Positions 15,157-23,358 of a DNA stretch of 23,409 bases are shown here, in pieces. The stretch covers positions 1 through 23,409 of the forward strand of contig CAZWMK010000026.1 of NCBI GenBank assembly GCA_964635065.1. The letters run 5' to 3'. The stretch comes from CAZWMK01 sp964635065 (GTDB lineage Bacteria; Pseudomonadota; Alphaproteobacteria; Sphingomonadales; Sphingomonadaceae). Below the pieces are notes generated by a model that saw only the letters and a program-made list of their open reading frames with translations, had not been told where the DNA came from and ran no database searches. Both the position numbers and the translations under genes were made by a program. Numbering within the stretch: position 1 is the first letter of the stretch; each line of letters starts with the position of its first letter.

Positions 15157-15683
15157 CAAGGCTGTTCTCTAGCCTCGCTTGTGGCCGAGGGCAACTGATA
15201 GGCCAGGGCGTCGATGGCGCTTTGCAGGATATGGGCGGCGGCCAGGGCGTCGATGCGCTCGGCTCGCTTGGCGCGGCTCATGTCGGCTTCGATCATCGTG
15301 CGTTCGACGGCCTGTGTCGACATGCGCTCGTCCCACAGCAGCACGGGCAGGGCGAGGGGGGCCAGATTGCGGGCGAAAGCACGGCTGGCCTGTGCGCGGG
15401 CGCTGTCGCTGCCGTCCATGTTGATCGGGTGGCCGATCACGATACCTTTGATCTGCTGCGTCCCGACCAGTGTTTTCAAGGCGGTCAGATCGGCATTGAA
15501 CTTGCCGCGCGGCAGGGTCTGATGCGGACTGGCGAATTGCCAACCGGCATCGCAAAAGGCGATGCCGATCGTCTTGGTGCCAAGATCGATGCCCATCATG
15601 CGCCCGCCATCAGGCAGCGCTGCGGCAAAGCCTGCGGCGTCACGATAGGGCAGGCCGGGCTTTTTTGGGGGGGTATCGGTCAT
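15156..15683 (-). CDS. ruvX: Putative pre-16S rRNA nuclease (YqgF/RuvX family)
   Basis: This family trims the 5' end of 16S rRNA precursor and has an RNase H-like resolvase fold. The 175-residue protein has MMGIDLGTKTIGIAFCD (first catalytic Asp, D33), GIVIGHPINMDGS, the conserved WDERMSTQAVER (Glu), and DALAAAHILQSAID with the last Asp. The N-terminus is extended by about 28 residues compared with short homologues such as E. coli YqgF. The ATG at 15683 overlaps the stop of the DUF3089 gene (ATGA), and the stop overlaps the pyrB start, so translation of the four genes is probably coupled. Identity rests on motifs and context; confidence is high. Confidence 0.93.
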   Translation of the reverse strand: MTDTPPKKPGLPYRDAAGFAAALPDGGRMMGIDLGTKTIGIAFCDAGWQFASPHQTLPRGKFNADLTALKTLVGTQQIKGIVIGHPINMDGSDSARAQASRAFARNLAPLALPVLLWDERMSTQAVERTMIEADMSRAKRAERIDALAAAHILQSAIDALAYQLPSATSEAREQP

Positions 15684-16813
15684 CGGGCCGCCATCTCGCG
15701 GGCTAGCCAGCTGTTCAGCCGGTTTTCCGCATCCGCCCGGATATTCGCCCAGAACAGCGCATAGTCATACACGTGGTAGTTGTTGCCCGGCATGACATAT
15801 TTGCCATAGCCATCGGGCGCGGCTCCGATCGAGAGGATGCCCGGCCCTGTGCAGGCTGCACCGATTTTTGCCGATGCCAGCACCTTTTCGCTGCCGCCGT
15901 CACCTTTGGGCACCAATGCGCCAAGGTTGGCGCTGGCGGGTGCTGCACCAGTCGCGCCGCCCATGAGCGGATTCGTGCACAGCATCCGGCTGCCATCACG
16001 CGGTGCACCCGTGAAGCCCTTGCTGGCTTTCATGCCATCCGTGAGCCAGCTGGGGTCTGCGGGTTCGGCAAAGCTCTGCCAGGTCAGGATGCAGCCCGGC
16101 TGGTTGGCTTTGGCGCAGGCGGGCAGGCCAAGGGCGGGAAGATCAGCAGTGATGGAAATCGGCCAGCCCACGGCATAGACCGCGACGATGCGCCGCGCGA
16201 GCGGCTGGCCTGCGACCCTCGATTGCATGAGGTGCAGCAGGTGGCGCGTCCCCTGGCTGTGACCCGCAAGGATGATGGGCCGATCGGCATGCTGGGCGGC
16301 GAGAAAAACATCAAAGGCGCGCATGACATCGCCTTCCGCCACCGCCAGCGCCTTGTCCCTGTCGGCGCGGTTGTCCGTGAAGAACGCGCCGATCACGGCC
16401 TGACGGTAACGCGGCGCCCAGATGGCGCCGACACCGTTCAGGGCGCTGGCCTGGCTTTCGACGAAACGCACCAGCCGGGCGTCGGCTTCGACATCGTCAT
16501 AGGCCGCATTCCATCGGTCGCGCTTGATGTAGGTCGTGGGAGCGACATAGAATACGGCGGCTGCCGGTTTTGGTGCGGGTTTATAGCCTTGCGGCACCCA
16601 TGCACTGCTGCCGGGCGCGGTTTCGCCCCTGGCGGCCCATGTCTCGGGCCTGGTGTAATCGGGGGCCGGTCCGGCGCTGGCTGCGGCAAACGGCATGGTC
16701 GGCGTGACGGCCATGCGCATGATGTCGTTTTCAAACAGCCGCCAGATGACGGCGGCTGTAATGAACAGCATCGTCAGGATCGCAACAACCCACAGGAAAC
16801 GTCGGACGATCAT
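15680..16813 (-). CDS. DUF3089 alpha/beta-hydrolase, membrane anchored
   Basis: A 377-residue protein. Residues 3-25 form one hydrophobic segment after an MIVRR start, so it is anchored in the inner membrane or exported. The rest matches the DUF3089 lipase-like family by eye: VFYVAPTTYIKRDRWN, IWAPRYRQA, then the nucleophile elbow LAGHSQGT with S186 as likely catalytic serine, and GNNYHVYDYALFWANIR near the end with a probable catalytic His. The substrate is unknown. The ATG at 16813 is listed; GGAG lies 11 bases upstream, and an in-frame GTG at 16825 is an alternative. Its stop overlaps ruvX by four bases. It diverges from gatC. Confidence 0.8.
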   Translation of the reverse strand: MIVRRFLWVVAILTMLFITAAVIWRLFENDIMRMAVTPTMPFAAASAGPAPDYTRPETWAARGETAPGSSAWVPQGYKPAPKPAAAVFYVAPTTYIKRDRWNAAYDDVEADARLVRFVESQASALNGVGAIWAPRYRQAVIGAFFTDNRADRDKALAVAEGDVMRAFDVFLAAQHADRPIILAGHSQGTRHLLHLMQSRVAGQPLARRIVAVYAVGWPISITADLPALGLPACAKANQPGCILTWQSFAEPADPSWLTDGMKASKGFTGAPRDGSRMLCTNPLMGGATGAAPASANLGALVPKGDGGSEKVLASAKIGAACTGPGILSIGAAPDGYGKYVMPGNNYHVYDYALFWANIRADAENRLNSWLAREMAAR

Positions 16814-16961
16814 GATGGCATGCACTCCGGCAAGGATCAGCTTGCCCCGCGCCTAGCACAGCCGCCGCGCGGCGTCAGCCTTGGACTTCTCCTTGCGACT
16901 TGAAGCGCGGCGCGCCACCATGCTAGGCGCAAACCCGTTCCACGCAGGAAGGCAGAAATCC

Positions 16962-17249
16962 ATGTCGGTCAATGCCGATACCGTCAAACGCATCGCCCAT
17001 CTGGCGCGCATCAAGCTGACAGAGGCCGAAGTTGCGCCGCTCGAAGCCGAACTCAACCGTATTCTTGGCTGGGTGGAGGAGCTGAGCGAAGTCGATACCA
17101 GCAATGTCGCCCCCATGACGGCGGTCATCCCTAACCATCTGCGGCTGCGCGAAGATGCCGTCACCGACGGCAATGTGCGCGACAAGGTGCTGGCGAATGC
17201 ACCTGATGCCGCCCATGGCTTTTTCACCGTGCCGAAGGTGATTGAATAG
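16962..17249 (+). CDS. gatC: Asp-tRNA(Asn)/Glu-tRNA(Gln) amidotransferase subunit C
   Basis: GatC is the small belt subunit that holds GatA and GatB together in the tRNA-dependent amidotransferase. The 95 residues have the normal length and sequence features: VKRIAHLARIKLTEAEV, LNRILGWVEELSEVDT, the proline-containing loop VAPMTAV, LREDAVTDG, and the C-terminal APDAAHGFFTVPKVIE that wraps GatA. I use the ATG at 16962, with GGAAGG about nine bases upstream, rather than upstream in-frame codons. The last base of its TAG is the first base of the gatA GTG. The 148 bases upstream, shared with the divergent DUF3089 gene, contain no confident promoter. Confidence 0.95.
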   Translation: MSVNADTVKRIAHLARIKLTEAEVAPLEAELNRILGWVEELSEVDTSNVAPMTAVIPNHLRLREDAVTDGNVRDKVLANAPDAAHGFFTVPKVIE

Positions 17250-18697
17250 TGACTGATCTGACGAAACTCTCCATTGCCGCCATGCGCGATGGCCTGCGCG
17301 CCAAGTCGTTTTCCGCGCGCGAACTGACAGAGGCGCATATCGCTGCGATCGAAGCCGGCCGCGCGCTCAATGCCTTCATCGTCGAAACGCCTGAGCACGC
17401 GCTGCGCGCGGCTGACGCTGCCGATACGGCGCTGGCCCAGGGCGCGGCAAAGCCGCTGTCGGGCATTCCCCTTGGCATCAAGGACCTGTTCGCAACCGAA
17501 GGCGTGCAGACGACGGCGGCGTCGAAGATCCTCGACGGCTTCGTGCCTCAGTATGAATCGACGGTCACGGCCAAGCTGTTTGCTGACGGCGCGGGCATGC
17601 TTGGCAAGCTCAACCTTGATCAGTTCGCCATGGGTTCGTCGAACGAAACCAGCGCCTATGGCAATGTGATTTCGCCTTGGCGCGGGCAAAATGGCGAACA
17701 TCTGGTGCCGGGTGGCAGTTCGGGCGGTTCGTCGGCGGCTGTTGCCGCGCACCTGTGTGCTGGCGCGACTGGCACCGATACCGGCGGTTCGATCCGCCAG
17801 CCGGCGGCCTTTACCGGCATTGCGGGCATCAAGCCGACCTATGGCCGTTGCTCGCGCTGGGGTGTTGTGGCGTTCGCCAGCTCGCTCGACCAGCCGGGGC
17901 CGATGGCGCGCGACGTGCGTGACAATGCCATCCTGCTCCAGTCGATGACGGGTTTCGATCCGGTGCCCGATTTCGAAGCGGCGCTGACCGGCGACCTCAA
18001 GGGCAAGCGCGTCGGCATCCCCAAGGAATATCGCCTCGACGGCATGAACGCCGAAGTCGAGGCGCTGTGGGACAAGGGCGCGCAGTGGCTGAAGGATGCC
18101 GGTGCCGAGATCGTCGAAGTCTCGCTGCCGCACACCAAATATGCGTTGGGCGCCTATTACATCATCGCGCCCGCAGAAGCCTCGTCGAACCTCGCGCGCT
18201 ATGATGGCGTGCGTTACGGCCAGCGCGTCATGCCCGAAAACGGCAGCCTTGCCGACATGTACGAAGCCACCCGCGCCGCCGGTTTCGGGGCCGAGGTCAA
18301 GCGTCGCATCATGATTGGCACCTATGTGCTGTCGGCCGGTTTCTACGATGCCTATTATATGCAGGCGCAGAAGGTGCGGGCGCTCATCGCGCAGGACTTC
18401 GAAAAGGCATTCCAGCAGTGCGACGTGCTGCTAACGCCGACTGCGCCATCCGCCGCCTTTGCCTTTGGCGCGAAGTCCGACGACCCGATTTCGATGTATC
18501 TGAACGATGTCTTCACCGTGCCGACGTCGCTTGCGGGCCTGCCTGCCATGTCGGTTCCGGGTGGCCTGTCTTCGGATGGCTTGCCGCTTGGTCTTCAGAT
18601 CATCGGCCCAGCGCTCGATGAATGCGGCGTCCTGAACGCCAGCTTTGCAATTGAACGCGCCGCCGGTTTCACCGCGCGCGCCGACAAGTGGTGGTAA
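17249..18697 (+). CDS. gatA: Asp-tRNA(Asn)/Glu-tRNA(Gln) amidotransferase subunit A (glutaminase)
   Basis: GatA releases ammonia from glutamine for amidation of Glu-tRNA(Gln) or Asp-tRNA(Asn). The 482-residue amidase-signature protein has the Ser-cisSer-Lys triad: K78 (GIKDLF), S157 in GGSSGGSSAA, and the nucleophile S181 in TDTGGSIRQPAA. Further family motifs are GKLNLDQFAMGSSNETSAYG and GIKPTYGRCSRWG. It starts with GTG at 17249, overlapping the gatC stop (TAGTG), which argues for translational coupling. gatB follows after three bases. Its presence suggests that Gln-tRNA and/or Asn-tRNA is made indirectly in this organism, as in most alphaproteobacteria. Confidence 0.97.
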   Translation: MTDLTKLSIAAMRDGLRAKSFSARELTEAHIAAIEAGRALNAFIVETPEHALRAADAADTALAQGAAKPLSGIPLGIKDLFATEGVQTTAASKILDGFVPQYESTVTAKLFADGAGMLGKLNLDQFAMGSSNETSAYGNVISPWRGQNGEHLVPGGSSGGSSAAVAAHLCAGATGTDTGGSIRQPAAFTGIAGIKPTYGRCSRWGVVAFASSLDQPGPMARDVRDNAILLQSMTGFDPVPDFEAALTGDLKGKRVGIPKEYRLDGMNAEVEALWDKGAQWLKDAGAEIVEVSLPHTKYALGAYYIIAPAEASSNLARYDGVRYGQRVMPENGSLADMYEATRAAGFGAEVKRRIMIGTYVLSAGFYDAYYMQAQKVRALIAQDFEKAFQQCDVLLTPTAPSAAFAFGAKSDDPISMYLNDVFTVPTSLAGLPAMSVPGGLSSDGLPLGLQIIGPALDECGVLNASFAIERAAGFTARADKWW

Positions 18698-18700
18698 GAC

Positions 18701-20197
18701 ATGACTGAAGCAAGCAAGCCTTACCGTCTGATGGGCGCCACTGGCGAATGGGAAATTGTCGTTGGTCTTGAAGTCCACGCGCAGATCGTATCGCAGTCGA
18801 AGCTGTTTTCCGGCGCGGCGACCGCCTTTGGCGCCGAGCCGAATACGCAGGTGTCGCTGATCGATGCGGCCATGCCCGGCATGCTGCCGGTGCCGAACCG
18901 TGAATGTATCCGCCAGGCGGTGCGCACCGGCATGGCTTTGGGCGCGGTGATCAACAACTGGTCGCGCTTTGATCGCAAGAATTATTTCTATGCCGATCTG
19001 CCGCAGGGTTATCAGATCAGCCAGCTTTATCACCCGCTGGTGGGCGAGGGGACAATCACGCTCGACCTTGATGACGGCACGCAAAAAGTTGTCGGCATCG
19101 AACGCATTCATGTCGAACAGGATGCAGGCAAGCTGATGCATGACCAGCATCCGACCCGTTCTTATGTCGATCTCAACCGTTCGGGCGTGGCGCTCATGGA
19201 AATCGTCTCGCGCCCCGACATGCGCTCGCCGGGCGAGGCAGGCGCCTATCTGCGCAAGCTCCGCACACTGCTCCGCTATGTCGGTTCATGCGATGGCAAC
19301 ATGGAAGAAGGCTCGATGCGTGCCGACGTCAACGTCTCGGTCAGGAAGCCGGGCGCCGAGTTCGGCACGCGCTGCGAGATCAAGAACGTCAATTCGGTGC
19401 GCTTTGTCATGGCCGCGATCGAATATGAAGCGCGGCGCCAGATCGACGTGATCGAAGATGGGGGCGTGATCCGTCAGGAAACGCGCCTGTTCGATCCCGA
19501 CAAGGTCGAGACGCGGTCGCTCAGGTCGAAGGAAGACGCGCATGATTACCGCTACTTCCCCGATCCCGACCTGTTGCCACTGGAACTCGACGAAGCGTTT
19601 CTGGCAGAATGCCGCACCAGCTTGCCGGAACTGCCGGACGAAAAGCGCGCGCGCTTTGAACTGCATCTTGGCATCAGCGCTTACAACGCCAGCGTGCTGA
19701 CGGCGGAAAAGGAAACTGCCGACTATTTCGAGGCACTGCTGGCCGACGCCGCGCGCCGCACCGGAAAGCCCGAGGCTGAACTCGCACGTCATGCGTCGAA
19801 CTGGGTGATTTCCGACCTGTTCGGTGCCTTGAACCGTCTGGGCAAGGGCGTGACGGACTCGCCAGTGTCGCCCGAAGCCGGCGGCGAACTCATCGCGCTC
19901 ATCACTGATGGCACGCTGTCGGCCAGCCTTGCGAAGCAGGTGTTCGAGATCATGCTCGAAACCGGCGATGCAGCAGGCAAGATCGTCGAGGAACGCGGTC
20001 TTCGTCAGGTGACCGATACCGGCGCGATCGACAAGGCGATTGCCGATGTGATCGCCGCCAACCCCGACAAGCTGGCCGAATATCGCGGCGGCAAGGACAA
20101 GCTGTTCGGCTTCTTCGTCGGGCAGGTGATGAAGGCGATGGCGGGCAAGGCCAATCCGGCTGCTGTCAACGACCTGTTGAAGAAAGCCCTGGGCTGA
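18701..20197 (+). CDS. gatB: Asp-tRNA(Asn)/Glu-tRNA(Gln) amidotransferase subunit B
   Basis: GatB binds misacylated tRNA, phosphorylates its side chain and amidates it with ammonia from GatA. The 498-residue product has the cradle-domain signatures EIVVGLEVHAQIVSQSKLFS, RKNYFYADLPQGYQISQ, the LMEIVSRPDMRSPGEA loop, GNMEEGSMRADVNVSVR and the DYRYFPDPDLLPL segment, then the helical and YqeY-like tail (about 360-498) ending in AVNDLLKKALG. It starts three bases after gatA stops, completing a gatCAB operon. A 12-bp stem lies just downstream. Confidence 0.97.
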   Translation: MTEASKPYRLMGATGEWEIVVGLEVHAQIVSQSKLFSGAATAFGAEPNTQVSLIDAAMPGMLPVPNRECIRQAVRTGMALGAVINNWSRFDRKNYFYADLPQGYQISQLYHPLVGEGTITLDLDDGTQKVVGIERIHVEQDAGKLMHDQHPTRSYVDLNRSGVALMEIVSRPDMRSPGEAGAYLRKLRTLLRYVGSCDGNMEEGSMRADVNVSVRKPGAEFGTRCEIKNVNSVRFVMAAIEYEARRQIDVIEDGGVIRQETRLFDPDKVETRSLRSKEDAHDYRYFPDPDLLPLELDEAFLAECRTSLPELPDEKRARFELHLGISAYNASVLTAEKETADYFEALLADAARRTGKPEAELARHASNWVISDLFGALNRLGKGVTDSPVSPEAGGELIALITDGTLSASLAKQVFEIMLETGDAAGKIVEERGLRQVTDTGAIDKAIADVIAANPDKLAEYRGGKDKLFGFFVGQVMKAMAGKANPAAVNDLLKKALG

Positions 20198-20210
20198 TCA
20201 GGCCGATTGC

Positions 20211-20243
20211 GGTTGACGCGGGAGAACAGTGCCCGCGTCAACC
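20211..20243. terminator. Perfect 12-bp stem after gatB
   Basis: GGTTGACGCGGG (20211-20222) and CCCGCGTCAACC (20232-20243) form a perfect stem with a nine-base loop. There is no T run on either side. It lies between the convergent stops of gatB and the small membrane protein gene, so it probably ends or protects both transcripts. Confidence 0.65.
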
Positions 20244-20255
20244 CGTGGCCATGCG

Positions 20256-20375
20256 CTAAATGGAAATCCAGACGGTAAAGGCCATCAACAGGGCAGCTGC
20301 GATTGCAATCAGGATCAGCAAGCGCTTTTCGCGCCGGAGATCGGTTTTTGCGGGGCGATGTTTGCGGCGGCTCAT
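20256..20375 (-). CDS. 39-residue single-pass membrane protein coupled to ygfZ
   Basis: A small ORF with a strongly basic N-terminus (MSRRKHRPAKTDLRREKR) followed by one hydrophobic helix (LLILIAIAAALLMAFTVWISI). The positive-inside rule places the N-terminus in the cytoplasm. Its ATG overlaps the ygfZ TGA by four bases (ATGA), so it is probably translated by ribosomes ending ygfZ; no independent Shine-Dalgarno is evident. The charge and hydrophobicity pattern and the coupling make it a believable gene. I recognise no named family. Confidence 0.65.
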   Translation of the reverse strand: MSRRKHRPAKTDLRREKRLLILIAIAAALLMAFTVWISI

Positions 20376-21166
20376 GCGCGGTCCAGCCATGCAGGCCAGA
20401 TGATTTCGGCCTTGTCGCCATCGACTGACACCAAAAGCGCGTCTTTGACTGCTTCCATCCTGAGATGCGCGATGCCGATTCCATCGGCATGGGCGCGCAG
20501 TTCGCCCGCTGCTTCGCCATCGGCGCGGACCTTGCCATCCCCCGTCGGCACATCCGTTAGCGCGATCGGCAAGAGCCGCCGCCGTATCTTGTCGCGGTAA
20601 TGCATGCGTGCCGTGTTTTCCTGTCCGACATAACAGCCTTTGCTGAAACTGACGCCGTTCAGTTCGGCGGCGTTGGTTTCGAGCCACAATGTCTTGTCGA
20701 TGCCAATTTCGCAGGCATCAGGAACGCCCAGCATCCGGCGGTGGCGGTGATAGGCGGCCAGGGCATCGGGGGCAGGGTGGTTTTCCGCAGCCGAAATCCA
20801 GCGTGCGCCCAGTTCGGGCAGGCGACTGTCTTGCGGATAGCCGCTGTCGCCGCCCCATGCCGCGCAGACGGTGAGTTCGGTCGGCGCGACCGTCACGTTC
20901 CGCCGCAGCTTGTACATGGTCAGTCGCTGGATCAGCGCCTGCGCCCGGTCCGCTGCGACATCGATCAGGATCGAATCGGGGTGTTCGTGGTGCAGCATCA
21001 GCTCGAACAGCGCCTTGCCCTGCGGGCTGAGCATGCCAGCCCACATTGTGTTGCCGGGCGTCAGCGTCTCGACGTCATTTGTCAGCAGGCCTTGCAGAAA
21101 AGGCCATGTTTCAGGGCCGTGGACACGGATCACGGCACGGTCGGTCAAAGGGGCGATGTGTAACAT
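20372..21166 (-). CDS. ygfZ: Folate-binding YgfZ/GcvT-like protein (Fe-S cluster maintenance)
   Basis: YgfZ uses a tetrahydrofolate to support assembly or repair of certain Fe-S enzymes. The 264-residue protein contains the invariant KGCYVGQE motif (in FSKGCYVGQENTARMHYR), preceded by the GcvT-like N-terminal half (VHGPETWPFLQGLLTNDVETL). The start is the ATG at 21166 (MLHIAPLTDRAVIRV). No Shine-Dalgarno is present, and the predicted promoter sits so close that the mRNA may be nearly leaderless. A much longer in-frame ORF upstream is antisense to pyrC and is not credible. The stop overlaps the start of the small membrane protein gene. ygfZ and pyrC diverge from a 54-base gap. Confidence 0.92.
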   Translation of the reverse strand: MLHIAPLTDRAVIRVHGPETWPFLQGLLTNDVETLTPGNTMWAGMLSPQGKALFELMLHHEHPDSILIDVAADRAQALIQRLTMYKLRRNVTVAPTELTVCAAWGGDSGYPQDSRLPELGARWISAAENHPAPDALAAYHRHRRMLGVPDACEIGIDKTLWLETNAAELNGVSFSKGCYVGQENTARMHYRDKIRRRLLPIALTDVPTGDGKVRADGEAAGELRAHADGIGIAHLRMEAVKDALLVSVDGDKAEIIWPAWLDRA

Positions 21167-21173
21167 GATTTCT

Positions 21174-21201
21174 ATGCTAGGGTCTGGCCGAATTGGTGCA
21201 A
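21174..21201 (-). promoter_or_regulatory. Predicted ygfZ promoter, close to the start codon
   Basis: On the minus strand TTGCAC (21196-21201) and TAGCAT (21174-21179) are 16 bases apart. Only seven bases separate the -10 from the ygfZ ATG, so transcription would begin at or just before the start codon. The same 54-base gap must also hold the pyrC promoter, which I could not place. Confidence 0.4.
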
Positions 21202-21220
21202 GAGGATATAGGCTTCTTCC

Positions 21221-22552
21221 ATGACACAGACTTTCGATCTCGTGCTGCGCGGCGGGCAGGTATTCACCCCGGGCGGGTTGGTTCAATGTGATGTCGGTGT
21301 GACCGGGCGCCGGATTGCCGCGCTTGGTACGCAGTTGAGCGGCGGCGATGTTGTCGATTGCACCGGCCTGACCGTGTTGCCCGGCGTCATCGACACGCAG
21401 GTCCATTTTCGTGAACCGGGACTGGATCACAAGGAAGACCTTGAATCGGGCAGCCGGGCGGCCGTCCTTGGCGGTGTGACCGGCATTTTTGAAATGCCAA
21501 ACACAAAGCCCAACACTGACAGTGCCGATGCCCTGGCCGACAAGCTGGCGCGGGCCAAGGGGCGGATGTGGTGCGAACATGCCTTTTATGTTGGCGCAAC
21601 CGCTGAAAATGCCGAAAGCCTTGGCGCGCTGGAAATGCTGCCTGGCTGTGCTGGCGTCAAGGTGTTCATGGGCGCATCGACAGGAAGCCTGCTGGTGTCT
21701 GACGATGCCGCGCTGGCGCGTGTCCTGGCGAACGGACGCCGCCGCGTCGCCATTCATGCCGAGGATGAAGCGCGGATGCAGGAGCGCGCACATCTCAGGG
21801 TCACGGGCGACGCATCGAGCCACCCGGTCTGGCGCGATGACGAATCCGCCATGATGGCCACGCAGCGGATCATGCGTCTGGCGCATGCCGCCCGGCGCCG
21901 CATTCATGTCCTGCATGTCACGACGCCTGATGAACTGGCCTTTCTTGCGCGGCACAAGGACATCGCAAGCTGCGAAGTGACGCCGCAGCATCTGACGCTG
22001 GCGGCGGAAGAGGCTTATCCGCAGCTGGGCACTTTTGCGCAGATGAACCCGCCGATCCGATCGGGCACGCATCGGGAAGGGCTTTGGCACTGGCTGGCGC
22101 AGGGCGTGCCCGATGTCATTGGTTCGGACCATGCGCCGCATACGCGTGAAGAAAAGGCGGCAGCCTATCCCGCCAGCCCTAGTGGCATGCCAGGCGTGCA
22201 GACCTTATTGCCGCTGATGCTCGATCATGTGAACGCAGGTCGTTTGAGCCTTGCACGGCTGGTCGATCTGACATCTGCTGGCGCAGCGCGGCTGTTCGGT
22301 CTGACCGCCAAGGGCCGCATCGCGCCCGGTTTCGATGCTGATTTTTCGCTGGTTGATCTCAAGGCGCGCTGGACGATCCAGGATGACTGGCTTGCCAGCA
22401 AGTGCGGCTGGTCGCCTTTCGAGGGGCACCAGATCATGGGGCGTCCGGTCGCAACCATCGTGCGCGGTCAGGTTGTGATGCGCGATGCCGAACTGATCGG
22501 CGCGCCGATTGGCGAACCTTTCCGCTTTGACGAAACGATGCGTCAGTCCTGA
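21221..22552 (+). CDS. pyrC: Dihydroorotase (likely active enzyme)
   Basis: This enzyme cyclises carbamoyl aspartate to dihydroorotate. The 443-residue amidohydrolase retains the metal site: H62 in IDTQVHFREPGLDHKEDL, K147 (GVKVFMGAST, probable carboxylated Lys), H179 (IHAEDE), H232 (HVLHVTT) and D303 (GSDHAPH). The first His of HxH is Gln (Q60-V-H62). MPNTKPNT and ASKCGWSPFEG are further dihydroorotase signatures. The start ATG at 21221 has only weak upstream AGG elements (GAGG and TAGG). It is far from pyrB, which is paired with a metal-less paralogue. A related cyclic amidase such as hydantoinase or allantoinase is less likely, given the TQVHFREPG and CGWSPFEG motifs. Confidence 0.9.
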   Translation: MTQTFDLVLRGGQVFTPGGLVQCDVGVTGRRIAALGTQLSGGDVVDCTGLTVLPGVIDTQVHFREPGLDHKEDLESGSRAAVLGGVTGIFEMPNTKPNTDSADALADKLARAKGRMWCEHAFYVGATAENAESLGALEMLPGCAGVKVFMGASTGSLLVSDDAALARVLANGRRRVAIHAEDEARMQERAHLRVTGDASSHPVWRDDESAMMATQRIMRLAHAARRRIHVLHVTTPDELAFLARHKDIASCEVTPQHLTLAAEEAYPQLGTFAQMNPPIRSGTHREGLWHWLAQGVPDVIGSDHAPHTREEKAAAYPASPSGMPGVQTLLPLMLDHVNAGRLSLARLVDLTSAGAARLFGLTAKGRIAPGFDADFSLVDLKARWTIQDDWLASKCGWSPFEGHQIMGRPVATIVRGQVVMRDAELIGAPIGEPFRFDETMRQS

Positions 22553-22559
22553 ACGTGAA

Positions 22560-22583
22560 AAGGGCGGCTGGATAGCCGCCCTT
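22560..22583. terminator. Intrinsic terminator between pyrC and the DUF1134 gene
   Basis: AAGGGCGGCT (22560-22569) and AGCCGCCCTT (22574-22583) form a perfect 10-bp stem with a GGAT loop. On the minus strand the T-rich arm runs into TTTTC, so it works best for the DUF1134 gene. It also lies eight bases after the pyrC stop and may serve both. Confidence 0.85.
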
Positions 22584-22602
22584 CAAACAGTCTGGGCCGA
22601 GG

Positions 22603-23358
22603 TCAGAAGGGAATGACGCGGCCTTCCTTCGAATATTTCAGATATCCGATATTGGCTCCCAGTCGCCAGCCAACCCCCAGTTTGATGGGGACAAGGATGA
22701 TGTTGTCGCGCTGGTGGTAATTGGCGGTAAAACCGCCGATGACATAGACCTTGCCCTCGACTGCCGGATAGCGGCGGTAAATTTCTTCGGTGTCGTACAG
22801 GTTATACACCAGCGTGAACGTCTTTGACGCATCGCCGCCAAGATCGATGCCGAGCGACGGGCCGGTCCAGTGCACCGGCTTTTGTCCTTCGACGCTGTGA
22901 TAGAGGGTCCCGTTGCCGTAGCGTAAACCAACAATAAATGCGCCGGACGCCTCCCGTCCGGTGATGTAGGCATTCGGGCGCCCAAGATCGGCAAAGATTT
23001 TCTCGATGATGCCGGCAACGCCTTCAGCACCCTTGCCGAAAAAACCTTGCGCTTCGGCGATCACGGCCTTCTGGTCATAACCTTGCCCTGCGGCGTCCGT
23101 CGTCGCGACCGGAGCCGCAGGGGCCGGGGCCGGGGCGGAAGCAGGGGCGGCGGTTGCGGGCGCGGCGGCCGACGATGCCGGAACAGGGACTGTTGTGCCA
23201 TATCCGGCTTCGCTTGCAGGCACCGGCGCAAGGTCGGCATCGGCTGCGCCGGCGGTCTGCGCATGAGCTGCCGAAATTCCGACAAAGCCCAGGCTCAACG
23301 GGCTCAGGCTGAACAGGACGGACACAGCCAGCCCATGAATGGCTTTCTTTGCGGTCAT
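22603..23358 (-). CDS. DUF1134 periplasmic protein (EipA-like)
   Basis: A 251-residue exported protein. The signal peptide (KK near the start, hydrophobic core 9-30) ends in AHA33, before Q34. An Ala/Pro-rich linker (about 40-88) follows. The conserved DUF1134 domain (about 95-251) includes FIVGLRYGNGTLYH, PVHWTGPSLGIDLGGDASKTF, YDTEEIYRRYPAVEGKVYVIGG and the end GVGWRLGANIGYLKYS. The Brucella member, EipA, is a periplasmic protein needed for envelope stress resistance, and the family is widespread in alphaproteobacteria. The ATG at 23358 has AAGGA seven bases upstream and gives a clean signal peptide. It is probably monocistronic, ending at the 22560-22583 hairpin. The molecular function is not known. 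Confidence 0.88.
   Translation of the reverse strand: MTAKKAIHGLAVSVLFSLSPLSLGFVGISAAHAQTAGAADADLAPVPASEAGYGTTVPVPASSAAAPATAAPASAPAPAPAAPVATTDAAGQGYDQKAVIAEAQGFFGKGAEGVAGIIEKIFADLGRPNAYITGREASGAFIVGLRYGNGTLYHSVEGQKPVHWTGPSLGIDLGGDASKTFTLVYNLYDTEEIYRRYPAVEGKVYVIGGFTANYHQRDNIILVPIKLGVGWRLGANIGYLKYSKEGRVIPF

Noticed and set aside
20372..22141. 589-codon open frame on the minus strand reaching across pyrC
   Set aside because: Only its 3' 264 codons are ygfZ. The rest is antisense to pyrC with no family motif, a GC-rich shadow frame.
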